Shown piece after piece: positions 33,295 to 41,466 of a stretch of 64,000 nt of DNA. The DNA lies in the NCBI RefSeq assembly GCF_019429565.1, contig NZ_JAHXSA010000001.1, forward strand, positions 1,302,001-1,366,000, given 5' to 3'. The first letter of the stretch is position 1; every line of letters starts with the position of its first letter. A program made the translations under genes and the position numbers. Origin of the DNA: Schaalia sp. ORNL0103. GTDB lineage: Bacteria; Actinomycetota; Actinomycetes; Actinomycetales; Actinomycetaceae. Below the pieces are notes generated by a model. It ran no database searches. It was not told the DNA's origin and saw only the letters and a list, made by a program, of their open reading frames with translations.

Positions 33295-34440
33295 TCAGCG
33301 GTCCGTCCAGGCCTCGCGGATTCGGCTCGCGGCGGCCTGAATACGCTCGTCGGTGGCGGTCAGAGCCACGCGGACGCGCCCGTGGGCTGCCGTGCCGTAG
33401 AAGTCGCCGGGGGCCACGAGGATGCCGAGGTCGGCCAGGCGGTTCACGAGGGCCCACGAGTCGCTCGGGTTCGCGGGGTCCGAGACCCACAGGTACAGGC
33501 CGGCCGCCGTGTCGGGGTCGATGTCGAGGCCGGCGTCAGTCAGCGCCTCGAGGAGGAGTGCACGACGCACGGCGTAGACGCTGCGCTGGCGCTCCACGTG
33601 CTCGGTGTCGTGCAGAGCGACCGCCATCGCGTGCTGGACGGGGGCGGGTACCATGAGTCCAGAGTGCTTGCGCACGCTGACGATAGGGGCGACCAGCGCA
33701 GGATCGCCGTAGATGAGGGCGCCGCGGTAGCCCGCGAGATTCGACTGCTTGGACAGCGAGTACAGGACGAGGAGTCCGCTCGCATCGCCGTCACACACGT
33801 CCGTATCGAGCAGGGAGGGCACTCCCTCGCTGACGTAGGGCTCCGACCAGGGCAGGGCCGCGTAGCACTCGTCGGAGACAACGACGGCGCCGTGGGCGCG
33901 CGCCCAGGCGACGACGGCGCGCAGCTCGTCCTTGCTCATGACGTGCCCGTCGGGGTTGCCCGGCGAGTTCAGGTAGACGAGGGTGGCCTCGGGCCAGGCG
34001 TCGGGCTTCGTCGGGTCCACGGCGACGGGGGTGGCACCGGCCAGCCGGGCACCGATGTCGTAGGTCGGGTAGGCGACCTCGGGCACGAGGACCGTGTCGC
34101 CGGGGCGCACGCCCAGCAGGGCGGGGATCCAGGCGACGGCCTCCTTCGAGCCGATCGTGGGGATCACGCCGCCGTGTCCGACGTTGACCATGCCCCGGCG
34201 CGCACCCCAGGCCAGGATCGCATCGCGCACCTCAGCGGTGCCGATCACCGTCGGGTAGCCGTGCGCGTTGGATGCCTCGGCGAGAGCCTCGCGGATGAAC
34301 GCGGGGGTGTCATCGACCGGGGTTCCGACGCTCAAATCGCACATTCCCCCGGGATGTTCAGTGGCGCGCGCCTTGGCGGGCGCCAGCTGATCCCAGGGGA
34401 ATTCAGGCAGATCAAGAGGGCGGGGAAGGATCGTTGTCAT
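33295..34440 (-). CDS. dapC: Succinyldiaminopimelate transaminase
   Basis: 381-aa class I/II PLP aminotransferase of the lysine/DAP pathway. Features: IPTIGSKEAVAW, VAYPTYDIGARLAG, YLNSPGNPDG, VVSDECYAAL with the PLP-facing Asp, and the Schiff-base lysine in YSLSKQSNLAGYR. The C-terminus has RVRVALTATDERI. TAGGGT ends 6 nt before the ATG inside the 19-nt gap after the ferredoxin gene, so it can be transcribed on its own as a leaderless mRNA as well as from the fdxA promoter. The fdxA-dapC neighbourhood is typical of Actinobacteria. Confidence 0.94.
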   Translation of the reverse strand: MTTILPRPLDLPEFPWDQLAPAKARATEHPGGMCDLSVGTPVDDTPAFIREALAEASNAHGYPTVIGTAEVRDAILAWGARRGMVNVGHGGVIPTIGSKEAVAWIPALLGVRPGDTVLVPEVAYPTYDIGARLAGATPVAVDPTKPDAWPEATLVYLNSPGNPDGHVMSKDELRAVVAWARAHGAVVVSDECYAALPWSEPYVSEGVPSLLDTDVCDGDASGLLVLYSLSKQSNLAGYRGALIYGDPALVAPIVSVRKHSGLMVPAPVQHAMAVALHDTEHVERQRSVYAVRRALLLEALTDAGLDIDPDTAAGLYLWVSDPANPSDSWALVNRLADLGILVAPGDFYGTAAHGRVRVALTATDERIQAAASRIREAWTDR

Positions 34441-34459
34441 ACCCCTACCCTATCGACTG

Positions 34460-34801
34460 TCAGAGGTTTTCGGCCTTCCATTCCTCATTCTGAGGCGGCA
34501 GCGCGGCGATCATCGGATCGTCGAAGTCCTGGACGCCGGTCTTCTGGGCGCCGCCGGGGCTGCCCAGGTCGTTGAAGAAGTCGACGTTGGCGCGCAGGTA
34601 GTCGGACCACTCGGAGGGCAGGTCGTCCTCGTAGAAGATGGCCTCGGTCGGGCACACGGGCTCACACGCACCGCAGTCCACACACTCCTCGGGGTGGATG
34701 TAGAGCGAGCGGGCGCCTTCGTAGATGCAGTCGACGGGGCACTCGTCCACGCATGCGCGATCCTTGACGTCCACGCAGGGCTGCGCGATGACGTAGGTCA
34801 T
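34460..34801 (-). CDS. fdxA: 7Fe ferredoxin
   Basis: 113 aa. Two cluster motifs at the N-terminus: C-x7-C (CVDVKDRAC) with CPVDCIYEG, then CVDCGACEPVCPTEAI, the pattern of FdxA-type 3Fe-4S/4Fe-4S ferredoxins. The rest (DFFNDLGSPGGA) fits the actinobacterial family. Cytoplasmic electron carrier. ATG with GGAGG about 8 nt upstream. Confidence 0.95.
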   Translation of the reverse strand: MTYVIAQPCVDVKDRACVDECPVDCIYEGARSLYIHPEECVDCGACEPVCPTEAIFYEDDLPSEWSDYLRANVDFFNDLGSPGGAQKTGVQDFDDPMIAALPPQNEEWKAENL

Positions 34802-34853
34802 GAGACGTTCCTCCTGGTCAGTTCTAAAGACTCGTTGATTCTATTATTCACGT

Positions 34854-35180
34854 ATGAGTAGCCCCGAGTCACCCCGCGTCCCCGACAGCGCTGCGAGCGG
34901 CGAGAATACGCCGATTCAGCACACCGAGACCGAAGGGGCGCGCGAGGAAATTTCCACACGCGCGCCTGGCGCAATTCCCCAGCTGCCGTGGATGAGCTTC
35001 GCGGTCGGCGAGAGGATCGTCATCCGCTACCGTCTGGCAGACGGACTGCACGACGCCCTGGGAGAGGCGCTCGAGGTGGCCCCCACGCACGTCACGGTTG
35101 CGACGAGGCGTGGGCCGGTTCGCGTGGATGCCCGCACGATGGTGACGGGCAAGCGTGTACCTCCCCCGCCCGTCATCTAG
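34854..35180 (+). CDS. Small SH3-like protein related to the N-terminal domain of Rv0428c-type acetyltransferases
   Basis: 108 aa. A disordered acidic N-terminus of about 45 residues is followed by a compact beta-rich segment: ERIVIRYRLADG, DALGEALEVAPTHVTVATRRGPVRVD and KRVPPPP. This pattern is that of the SH3 domain preceding the GNAT domain in mycobacterial Rv0428c-like proteins, which are often encoded beside fdxA. Here the GNAT domain is absent, so the protein is the SH3 part alone. TATTAT ends 6 nt before the ATG (leaderless). Function unknown; annotation by resemblance. Confidence 0.6.
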   Translation: MSSPESPRVPDSAASGENTPIQHTETEGAREEISTRAPGAIPQLPWMSFAVGERIVIRYRLADGLHDALGEALEVAPTHVTVATRRGPVRVDARTMVTGKRVPPPPVI

Positions 35181-35203
35181 CGAGCGGGGGAAGCAGGCGC
35201 TGT

Positions 35204-37123
35204 TCAGCGGTTGGCGCGGCGCTCGCGAGCGGCGATCTTGAAGCGCTCCTGGGCGTCCAGGACGACCTTGCGCACGCGCACGGCCTCGGGCGTCACCTCG
35301 ACGCACTCGTCGTTAGCCGCGAACTCGAGAGACTCCTCGAGGGTCAGCTTGCGCGAGGGAGTCAGCGACTCGTACACGTCGGCGGTCGCGCTACGCGTGT
35401 TCGTCTGCTTCTTCTCGCGGCAGATGTTCACATCCATGTCCTCACCGCGCGGGTTTTCACCCACGACCTGGCCCTCGTAGACCTCGGAAGACGGCTCGAC
35501 GATGAAGGAGCCGCGCTCCTGCAGGTTCGTCATCGCGTACGGGGTGGCCTGGCCAGCACGGTCAGCGACGAGGGAGCCGGTGAGGCGCTGCTCGATAGAG
35601 CCCTGCCAGGGGGCGTAGCCCTCGGAGATGGACGAGGCGATGCCGGTACCGCGCGTTTCGGTGAGGAAGCGCGTGCGGAAGCCGATGAGGCCTCGGGCGG
35701 GGACCACGAACTCGAGGCGGATCCAGCCCGAACCGTGGTTCGCCATCGTCTCCATGCGGCCCTTGCGGGCGGCCATGAGCTGCGTGACGGCACCCAGGTA
35801 CTCCTCGGGGATGTCGATCGTCATGCGTTCCATGGGCTCACTGAGGACGCCGTCGATCTCCTTGGTGACGACCTGCGGCTTGCCGACGGTGAGCTCGAAG
35901 CCCTCACGGCGCATCTGTTCCACCAGGATCGCCAGAGCGAGCTCGCCACGGCCCTGGACCTCCCAAGCGTCGGGGCGCTCGGTGGGCAGAACCTTCAGGG
36001 ACACGTTGCCAATGAGCTCGCGGTCGAGGCGGTCCTTAACCTGGCGGGCCGTGACCTTGGCACCCTTGACGCGGCCGGCCATGGGCGAGGTGTTGATACC
36101 GATGGTCATGGAGATGGCCGGGTCGTCCACGGTGATGAGCGGGAGGGGACGCGGGTCCTCGAGGTCGACGAGGGACTCGCCGATCATGATGTCTTCGATG
36201 CCGGCGACGGCGACGATATCGCCGGGGGCGGCCGAGTCGGTGGACACGCGCTCGAGGCCCTCCGTGGCCAGCAGCTCGGAAATGTGGACGCGCTGGATGG
36301 TGCCGTCGTGGCGCGCCAGGCCCACGTCAGCGCCCTTCTTCAGGGTGCCGTTGTGGATGCGCAGCAGGGCGAGACGGCCCAGGAAGGGCGAGGCATCCAG
36401 GTTGGTAACGTGGGCCTGCAGCGGCATGTCCTCGTCGTAGGTGGGGCCCGGGATACGGTTCAGGATGGTCTCGAACAGGGGCTCGAGGTTCTCGGTGGGC
36501 AGCTGGCCGTCACCGGGGTTTTCCAGCGAGCACTTGCCGGCCTTAGCGGAGGCGTAGACGACGGGGACGTCCATGAGGGAGTCCACATCGATGTCGATGC
36601 CTTCGTTCATGAGGTCCTCGCCCAGCGACAGGAGCAGGTCGGTCGTCTCGGAGACGACCTCCTCGATACGCGAGTCGGGGCGGTCGACCTTGTTGACGAC
36701 GACGATAACGGGCAGGTGGGCCTGGAGGGCCTTGCGCAGCACGAAGCGGGTCTGCGGGAGCGGGCCCTCGGAGGCGTCGACCATGAGGACGACACCGTCG
36801 ACCATCGACAGGCCTCGCTCAACCTCGCCGCCGAAGTCCGCGTGGCCGGGGGTGTCGATAACGTTGATGATGACGCCATCCTCGAGGCCCAGGGCCTGAG
36901 CGGCGGGGCCGGTGTAGTGGACGGCGGTGTTCTTGGCGAGAATGGTGATGCCCTTCTCGCGCTCGAGATCGCCGGAGTCCATGACGCGCTCGCCGGTCTT
37001 TTCGACCGTGTCGCGCTCGGAGAACGCTCCGGACTGCCAGAGCATTGCGTCAACCAGCGTGGTCTTGCCATGATCGACGTGCGCGACGATGGCGACATTT
37101 CGCAGGTCGGGACGCGTGGACAT
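35204..37123 (-). CDS. typA: Translational GTPase TypA/BipA
   Basis: 639 aa, normal family length. G1 AHVDHGKTTLVDAMLWQSG near the N-terminus, DTPGHADFGGEVERGL (G3), VVVNKVDRPDSR (G4), elongation-factor domains 2, 3 and 5 and the TypA C-terminal domain. Ribosome-binding GTPase involved in 50S assembly and stress or cold growth. ATG at 37123 with GAGGAG 7 nt upstream; a longer upstream reading into the intergenic region is rejected because domain G starts at MSTRPDLRNVAIV. Confidence 0.97.
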   Translation of the reverse strand: MSTRPDLRNVAIVAHVDHGKTTLVDAMLWQSGAFSERDTVEKTGERVMDSGDLEREKGITILAKNTAVHYTGPAAQALGLEDGVIINVIDTPGHADFGGEVERGLSMVDGVVLMVDASEGPLPQTRFVLRKALQAHLPVIVVVNKVDRPDSRIEEVVSETTDLLLSLGEDLMNEGIDIDVDSLMDVPVVYASAKAGKCSLENPGDGQLPTENLEPLFETILNRIPGPTYDEDMPLQAHVTNLDASPFLGRLALLRIHNGTLKKGADVGLARHDGTIQRVHISELLATEGLERVSTDSAAPGDIVAVAGIEDIMIGESLVDLEDPRPLPLITVDDPAISMTIGINTSPMAGRVKGAKVTARQVKDRLDRELIGNVSLKVLPTERPDAWEVQGRGELALAILVEQMRREGFELTVGKPQVVTKEIDGVLSEPMERMTIDIPEEYLGAVTQLMAARKGRMETMANHGSGWIRLEFVVPARGLIGFRTRFLTETRGTGIASSISEGYAPWQGSIEQRLTGSLVADRAGQATPYAMTNLQERGSFIVEPSSEVYEGQVVGENPRGEDMDVNICREKKQTNTRSATADVYESLTPSRKLTLEESLEFAANDECVEVTPEAVRVRKVVLDAQERFKIAARERRANR

Positions 37124-37190
37124 ATGTGGACTCCTCAAATGTGGATACAGATTTATGCGTGTGAGGGGGCGAAGACGCCGCAGACACGAC

Positions 37191-37202
37191 CGGTTCGAAC
37201 CG
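37191..37202. promoter_or_regulatory. Perfect 12-bp palindrome upstream of typA
   Basis: CGGTTCGAACCG is self-complementary and sits 68-79 nt upstream of the typA ATG in the 237-bp gap shared with the divergent mutarotase gene. It resembles a tRNA T-loop sequence, but no tRNA can be folded around it. A dimeric regulator site is possible; no other copy was seen. Confidence 0.3.
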
Positions 37203-37360
37203 ATTTCACGCACATACGTCTCCAAGAATATCGGCTGAACAAGGGCCAACGCGATCCCCATGTTGCGAATTCCACCACGTCGCGGACACCTGGCGGAGAT
37301 CTGAGGGCCCATCGGCCGGTCTATTTGCTCGTTCACAAGCAATGGCGTTAACTGGCTTGT

Positions 37361-38215
37361 ATGACTGACATCGCCACACTCAGCGCGGAAGTTTCCACGG
37401 CCTCGGCCCTTGTCACCCCCTTCGGCGCTCACCTGCTGTCGTGGCGTCCCACGGGCCACCCGGACGTCCTGTGGTTGTCCTCCCGCGCGGTGCTCGACGG
37501 TACGAAGGCGATCCGCGGGGGCATCCCCCTTTGCCTGCCCTGGTTCGGCAGCCCCACCGATTCCCCGACGAGGCCCGGCCAGGGAGCGGGCGCCCACGGT
37601 TTCGCCCGCACGAGCCCCTGGACGCTGCTGGGAAGCACCCAGCCCGCGAACGACGCGCCGGCCTCGTTCTCCTTCGAACTGCATCACACGGGCGAGACCT
37701 CTGCCCTCTATCCGCATTCCTTCTGCGCGCGTCTGGACATCACCGCCGGGGCTGAGCTGAACCTGACCCTGACCCTCACCAACGAGGACGACCACCCCTT
37801 CGCTATCGAGGCCGCACTGCACACCTACCTGCACGTCGGCGACGTCAAGGACGTGACGGTAGAAGGCCTGGACGGGGAGCGCTACTACGACAAGGTCCGC
37901 GAGCGCTACGCCACCCAGACCGGCGACGTGACTTTTATCGGCCCAACGGACCGCGTCTACACGTCCACCCAGCAGGTCCAGGTCGTCGACCCGAAGCTGG
38001 GCCGACGCATCATCGTGGACAAGAACGGTTCAGGCTCGACGATCGTCTGGAACCCCTGGTCGCAGGGCGCGGCCACGATGAGCGACATCGGTGAGGGCGA
38101 GTGGCAGAAATTCGTGTGCGTGGAAACCGCGGCGGTGCGCGAGCGGGCGCTAACGCTGTGGCCGGGGCACCCCCACATCATGACGCAGACCCTTGCCGTG
38201 GAAACGCTGGACTGA
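37361..38215 (+). CDS. Glucose-6-phosphate 1-epimerase (D-hexose-6-phosphate mutarotase)
   Basis: 284-aa galactose-mutarotase-fold protein. RGGIPLCLPWFGSP, GAHGFARTSPW with the catalytic His, EAALHTYLHVGDV and VIWNPW-like TIVWNPWSQ near the C-terminus are signatures of YeaD-type hexose-6-phosphate mutarotases. Equilibrates the anomers of glucose-6-phosphate in the cytosol. TAACTG lies 6 nt before the ATG, a weak match to the leaderless pattern seen elsewhere in this window. Confidence 0.88.
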   Translation: MTDIATLSAEVSTASALVTPFGAHLLSWRPTGHPDVLWLSSRAVLDGTKAIRGGIPLCLPWFGSPTDSPTRPGQGAGAHGFARTSPWTLLGSTQPANDAPASFSFELHHTGETSALYPHSFCARLDITAGAELNLTLTLTNEDDHPFAIEAALHTYLHVGDVKDVTVEGLDGERYYDKVRERYATQTGDVTFIGPTDRVYTSTQQVQVVDPKLGRRIIVDKNGSGSTIVWNPWSQGAATMSDIGEGEWQKFVCVETAAVRERALTLWPGHPHIMTQTLAVETLD

Positions 38216-38262
38216 CCAACCCGCGAGTAGGATTGGCTCCAGCTACGACCAGAAAGGCCCTC

Positions 38263-38841
38263 ATGGCTCTCACTTCCGCGATCGCGTCCGCGTACCTGTC
38301 CGTTTCCCGCTGGAAGCTGTCCACGCAGCCCCTGCCGGACAAGGTCATCGTCATCGGCGCCCCGCACACCTCGAATTGGGACGGCATCTTCATGGCGATT
38401 TCCATGTGGAAGTCCGGGCGCACCTTCTCGTTCCTCGTGAAGGATTCTGTCGTCAAGGCCCCGGTGCTCGGCTGGTTCGTGAAAAAGATTGGTGCGGTCG
38501 CCGTCGAGCGCAGCGCCGCGCATGGCCTGGTCGAGCAGGTTGCCCAGCGCATCCGCGAGGCAGACACCTTCACGCTGTGCATCACGCCGAAGGGCACGCG
38601 ATCGCCGCGCGATTTCTGGAAGTCCGGCTTCTACCGCATCGCGATGGAGGCAGGCGTGCCGATCCAGCTGGGCTTCATCGACCGCAACACCCGCACGTTC
38701 GGCTGGGGCCCGACGTACCAGCTGACGGGCGACGTGCGCGCCGACATGGAGGTCATCCGCGCGTTTTACGCCGACAAGGTGGGTATTCGCCCCGAGAAGA
38801 CGTCTGTGCCGCGGCTGCGTGCTGAGGACGAGGCCGAATGA
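38263..38841 (+). CDS. PlsC-like 1-acylglycerol-3-phosphate acyltransferase family protein
   Basis: 192 aa. Motif I is HTSNWDG (the HX4D catalytic pair) at about residues 32-38, and motif III is PKGTRSP at about 105-111. Short, with no obvious membrane helix beyond an amphipathic N-terminus. Likely acylates a lysophospholipid or other lipid alcohol at the membrane. The ATG at 38263 follows AAAGG about 7 nt upstream, with TAGGAT at about 38227 as a -10 candidate. Its stop overlaps the next gene by ATGA. Confidence 0.82.
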   Translation: MALTSAIASAYLSVSRWKLSTQPLPDKVIVIGAPHTSNWDGIFMAISMWKSGRTFSFLVKDSVVKAPVLGWFVKKIGAVAVERSAAHGLVEQVAQRIREADTFTLCITPKGTRSPRDFWKSGFYRIAMEAGVPIQLGFIDRNTRTFGWGPTYQLTGDVRADMEVIRAFYADKVGIRPEKTSVPRLRAEDEAE

Positions 38842-39728
38842 GGCTCGCGCGAGCACTGCTCGGTACCGCTGGGGCTCTCGCCCTGACGGCGGGTGGTGCT
38901 GCGGCGTATGCGGACGAGCCGACGCAGATTCGCCTCGCCGAGGTGTACGAGATGACGCCGGGAGTGAGCGCGACCCATGAGGTGACCCTGTCGACGGATC
39001 ACGCTTTGATCGGTGAGCAGTGCCAGTCGATGGGCACGGCCGCGCAGGCGACTTCCTCGCTGCTGGTCGATGTCAATGGGGTCATGGGATGCCGTTTCAC
39101 TTGGGATCTCGAGGACGCGGGCGCCGAGGTCGTCTCGGTTGACGACGGCGGGGTCTTCCACTTCGAGTCGACGTCGGCCCGACTGCTGGAGGGCTTTTCC
39201 TCGCCCGAGGCATCGGCCTCGATCGAGTCGGTGACCCTCATTGCTCACGATTCAGTCGTCGTTGAGGCCTCTGACGGCGGGGAGATTTCGGTTCCTTCGT
39301 CGTCCACGAAGAACGACGCGAGCACGGTCGTGTGGCACGGCGTGACGGACAACGTGAGTGCGTCGGGCTCGGTTGCGCCGGGGGCCTCCGCGCCAACGCC
39401 ATCAACGTCCCCGGCTTCGAGCGCTACCTCGGCGCCTTCCTCTGAGCAGCGAGGCGGGAGCTCGGTCGGGCGTTCTCTGCTGCCCGTCCTCGCAGTGACT
39501 GGGTCGGTGTTGGCTCTGGTGGTCATCGGAGCGCTCGTGCGTGGCCGCGCCGCGTCGCAGCGGCGAGCAGCAGACGCTCAGTTCGATCGCGATGCCTCGC
39601 TGAAGAATGCGCGCCGCGCTCAGGCAGGTGCGCGGAAGACCTCCGCACTCCCCTACGCGCGCAGCACAGCCGCCTCGAAGGGTTCCGAGACCCCCTCGGA
39701 CGAGGAGCGTTTCGCTCCTCCCGAGTGA
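38838..39728 (+). CDS. Secreted/membrane LppM-like protein
   Basis: 296 aa. Signal peptide 1-25 (ends AYA), an extracellular beta-rich domain (about 26-170) with a Cys pair (EQCQSM and GVMGCRF), a Ser/Pro/Thr linker, one membrane helix (about 214-234) and a basic cytosolic tail of about 60 residues. It shows the same plan and similar Cys spacing as the first 260 residues of the protein at 44202-47108, so the two look paralogous; both resemble LppM-type domains of Actinobacteria. ATGA overlap with the acyltransferase. Role unknown. Confidence 0.55.
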   Translation: MRLARALLGTAGALALTAGGAAAYADEPTQIRLAEVYEMTPGVSATHEVTLSTDHALIGEQCQSMGTAAQATSSLLVDVNGVMGCRFTWDLEDAGAEVVSVDDGGVFHFESTSARLLEGFSSPEASASIESVTLIAHDSVVVEASDGGEISVPSSSTKNDASTVVWHGVTDNVSASGSVAPGASAPTPSTSPASSATSAPSSEQRGGSSVGRSLLPVLAVTGSVLALVVIGALVRGRAASQRRAADAQFDRDASLKNARRAQAGARKTSALPYARSTAASKGSETPSDEERFAPPE

Positions 39729-39749
39729 CCTCATTCGTCTGTAACAACG

Positions 39750-39784
39750 ACGTGCCCCGGCCTCTTCACGAGGCCGGGGCACGT
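39750..39784. terminator. Bidirectional intrinsic terminator
   Basis: ACGTGCCCCGGCCT (39750-39763) pairs perfectly with AGGCCGGGGCACGT (39771-39784) around a 7-nt loop, between convergent genes. The right arm with its flank is an exact 12-mer copy. Confidence 0.88.
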
Positions 39785-39788
39785 ATCG

Positions 39789-41282
39789 TCAGCCGATGTG
39801 GAAGTAGCGTTCGACGAGGTCTTCCACCGAAATACGCGAGTCGGCCAGGTCGTCGCGCAGGTGCACGTCCCCGAGCGCAACCAGGTGAGACGCCCACGAA
39901 TCAATGAGGCCCGCGGGGAACACGCCCTTCGCCTCGTAGTCCTCGCGCTGGGTGAGGAGCCTACCGGCGGCCTCGAAGCAGGATCCGGGCAGCTGATCGA
40001 GGTCGGGGGTCTGCGAGGCGTCGCCGTCGACCTTGCGCTCGCGCGCGTAGTCGGCCATGCCCGGTTCGGTCAGGCCGATACGTGCCGCAACAGCGATACC
40101 GGCCAGCAGCAGGTGGACGGCCGCGGAACCGTCGGGGCTGCGTAGCTCGACCGTTTGGGAGTCGTTCGGCAGCTCGTCGATGGGAGGCTCGGCGGGGTTC
40201 GCGTCACGGAACATCGAGTCATCGATGTTCTGCCATCCCAGGGGCACGCGCACGAGGACGGAGCGGTTACGGTCGCCCCAGCAAATCGCCGTGGGGGCCT
40301 CCTGGTGCGGCACGAGGCGCAGGAAGGAGGTGGGGACCGTATTGCCGAAGGCGGTCAGGGAAGCGGCATGCGACAGGTAACCGCCGATGACCTTCAGGGC
40401 CGTCTCCGTCAGGCCCGATCCGGTCGAGAACTGGTTGACACCATCCTTGACGAGGCGGGTGTGGAAGTGCATTCCCGAACCGGCCTGACCAACCGCGATC
40501 TTCGGCGAGAAAGAGACGTGAATGCCGTACGAGTGGGCAACCTCGCGCAGCACCCACTTCGCGAGCACCATCTGGTCGGCGGCATCCAGGGCGTCCACGG
40601 GCAGGAATTCGATCTCCTGCTGGACCATCTGACGACCGTCGGACACGAAGTTACCGACCTCCGAGTGGGCGTACTTGACCGAGCATCCCATGGACACCAG
40701 GTGCAAGAGGGTCTCCGTGCGCACGCTCTCCCACTTCGAGAAGGGCCCCGATTCGTGGTAGCCGCGCTGCGGTTCGACGGGGAACAGGTCCTCCTCGTCT
40801 GAGAAGAGGTAGTACTCGAGTTCGCCGAGGGCCTGCAGTTCGCAACCCGTCTCTTCCTTCAGGGCGCGCTGGGCCTTGCGCAGAATCTCCTGCGGTGCCG
40901 AGGCCAGGGGCTTACCGTCGACGTCGTAGAAGCCGCACAGGATATCCAGGGTCGGAATGTGCGAGAAGGGGTTGAGGAAGGACGTGGCCAGGCGGGGCAC
41001 GACGTACAGGTCGGAGGAGGTCGCCTCGACGAAAGTGAAGAGCGACGAGCCATCAACGCGTTCCCCCAGCGTCAGCACACGATCCAAATGCGCCTTGGAC
41101 TGGATCGCGAAGTTCAGTGTCTTCAGGCGACCGTCGCCTCCGATGTAGCGCAGGTTGAGCATCCTGATGCCGTTGTCCTCGATATAGCCGATGATGTCAG
41201 CTTTCGTAAAATCCTTCGCCGGCTTTCCGAGGTCAGCAACGAGGGGATTTGGACTGAGGGAAACGGTGTCGGTCGACAGCAT
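39789..41282 (-). CDS. Glutamine synthetase family protein
   Basis: 497 aa. Beta-grasp N-terminal domain with LRYIGGDGRLKTLNF and the ATP-binding catalytic domain: metal-site GELEYYLF, NFVSDGRQMVQQEIEF, GSGMHFHTRL and the Arg region CWGDRNRSVLVRVP. Expected to ligate ammonia to glutamate, or act on a related amine. The C-terminus has no recognisable adenylylation-tyrosine motif of the classical bacterial GlnA, so GlnE control looks absent and a GlnA-like side role is possible. ATG at 41282 with AAGGAGG 8 nt upstream. Confidence 0.85.
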   Translation of the reverse strand: MLSTDTVSLSPNPLVADLGKPAKDFTKADIIGYIEDNGIRMLNLRYIGGDGRLKTLNFAIQSKAHLDRVLTLGERVDGSSLFTFVEATSSDLYVVPRLATSFLNPFSHIPTLDILCGFYDVDGKPLASAPQEILRKAQRALKEETGCELQALGELEYYLFSDEEDLFPVEPQRGYHESGPFSKWESVRTETLLHLVSMGCSVKYAHSEVGNFVSDGRQMVQQEIEFLPVDALDAADQMVLAKWVLREVAHSYGIHVSFSPKIAVGQAGSGMHFHTRLVKDGVNQFSTGSGLTETALKVIGGYLSHAASLTAFGNTVPTSFLRLVPHQEAPTAICWGDRNRSVLVRVPLGWQNIDDSMFRDANPAEPPIDELPNDSQTVELRSPDGSAAVHLLLAGIAVAARIGLTEPGMADYARERKVDGDASQTPDLDQLPGSCFEAAGRLLTQREDYEAKGVFPAGLIDSWASHLVALGDVHLRDDLADSRISVEDLVERYFHIG

Positions 41283-41466
41283 GAAGCACTCCTCCTTGAG
41301 TATGACTGGGTTCACATCAGCACGACCATTGTAGACCCGTTCAACAAACCTGACAGTCGAGAGATAATCGCAACCTTCCACCAATTCCGCAGATTGACGA
41401 ACGAAAACGCTCCACACCATTAGTGATGCTTGTTACACTTTTTGTAGCCAAGCCCAAGGAGCCGCC

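Noticed and set aside
37185-37210. tRNA gene, because of a GGTTCGAACC T-loop-like sequence
   Set aside because: No acceptor, D-arm or anticodon stem can be drawn on either strand; the sequence is a simple palindrome.
34988-37351. 787-residue open frame antisense to typA
   Set aside because: High-GC shadow of a well-conserved gene; no family motif and no start signal.
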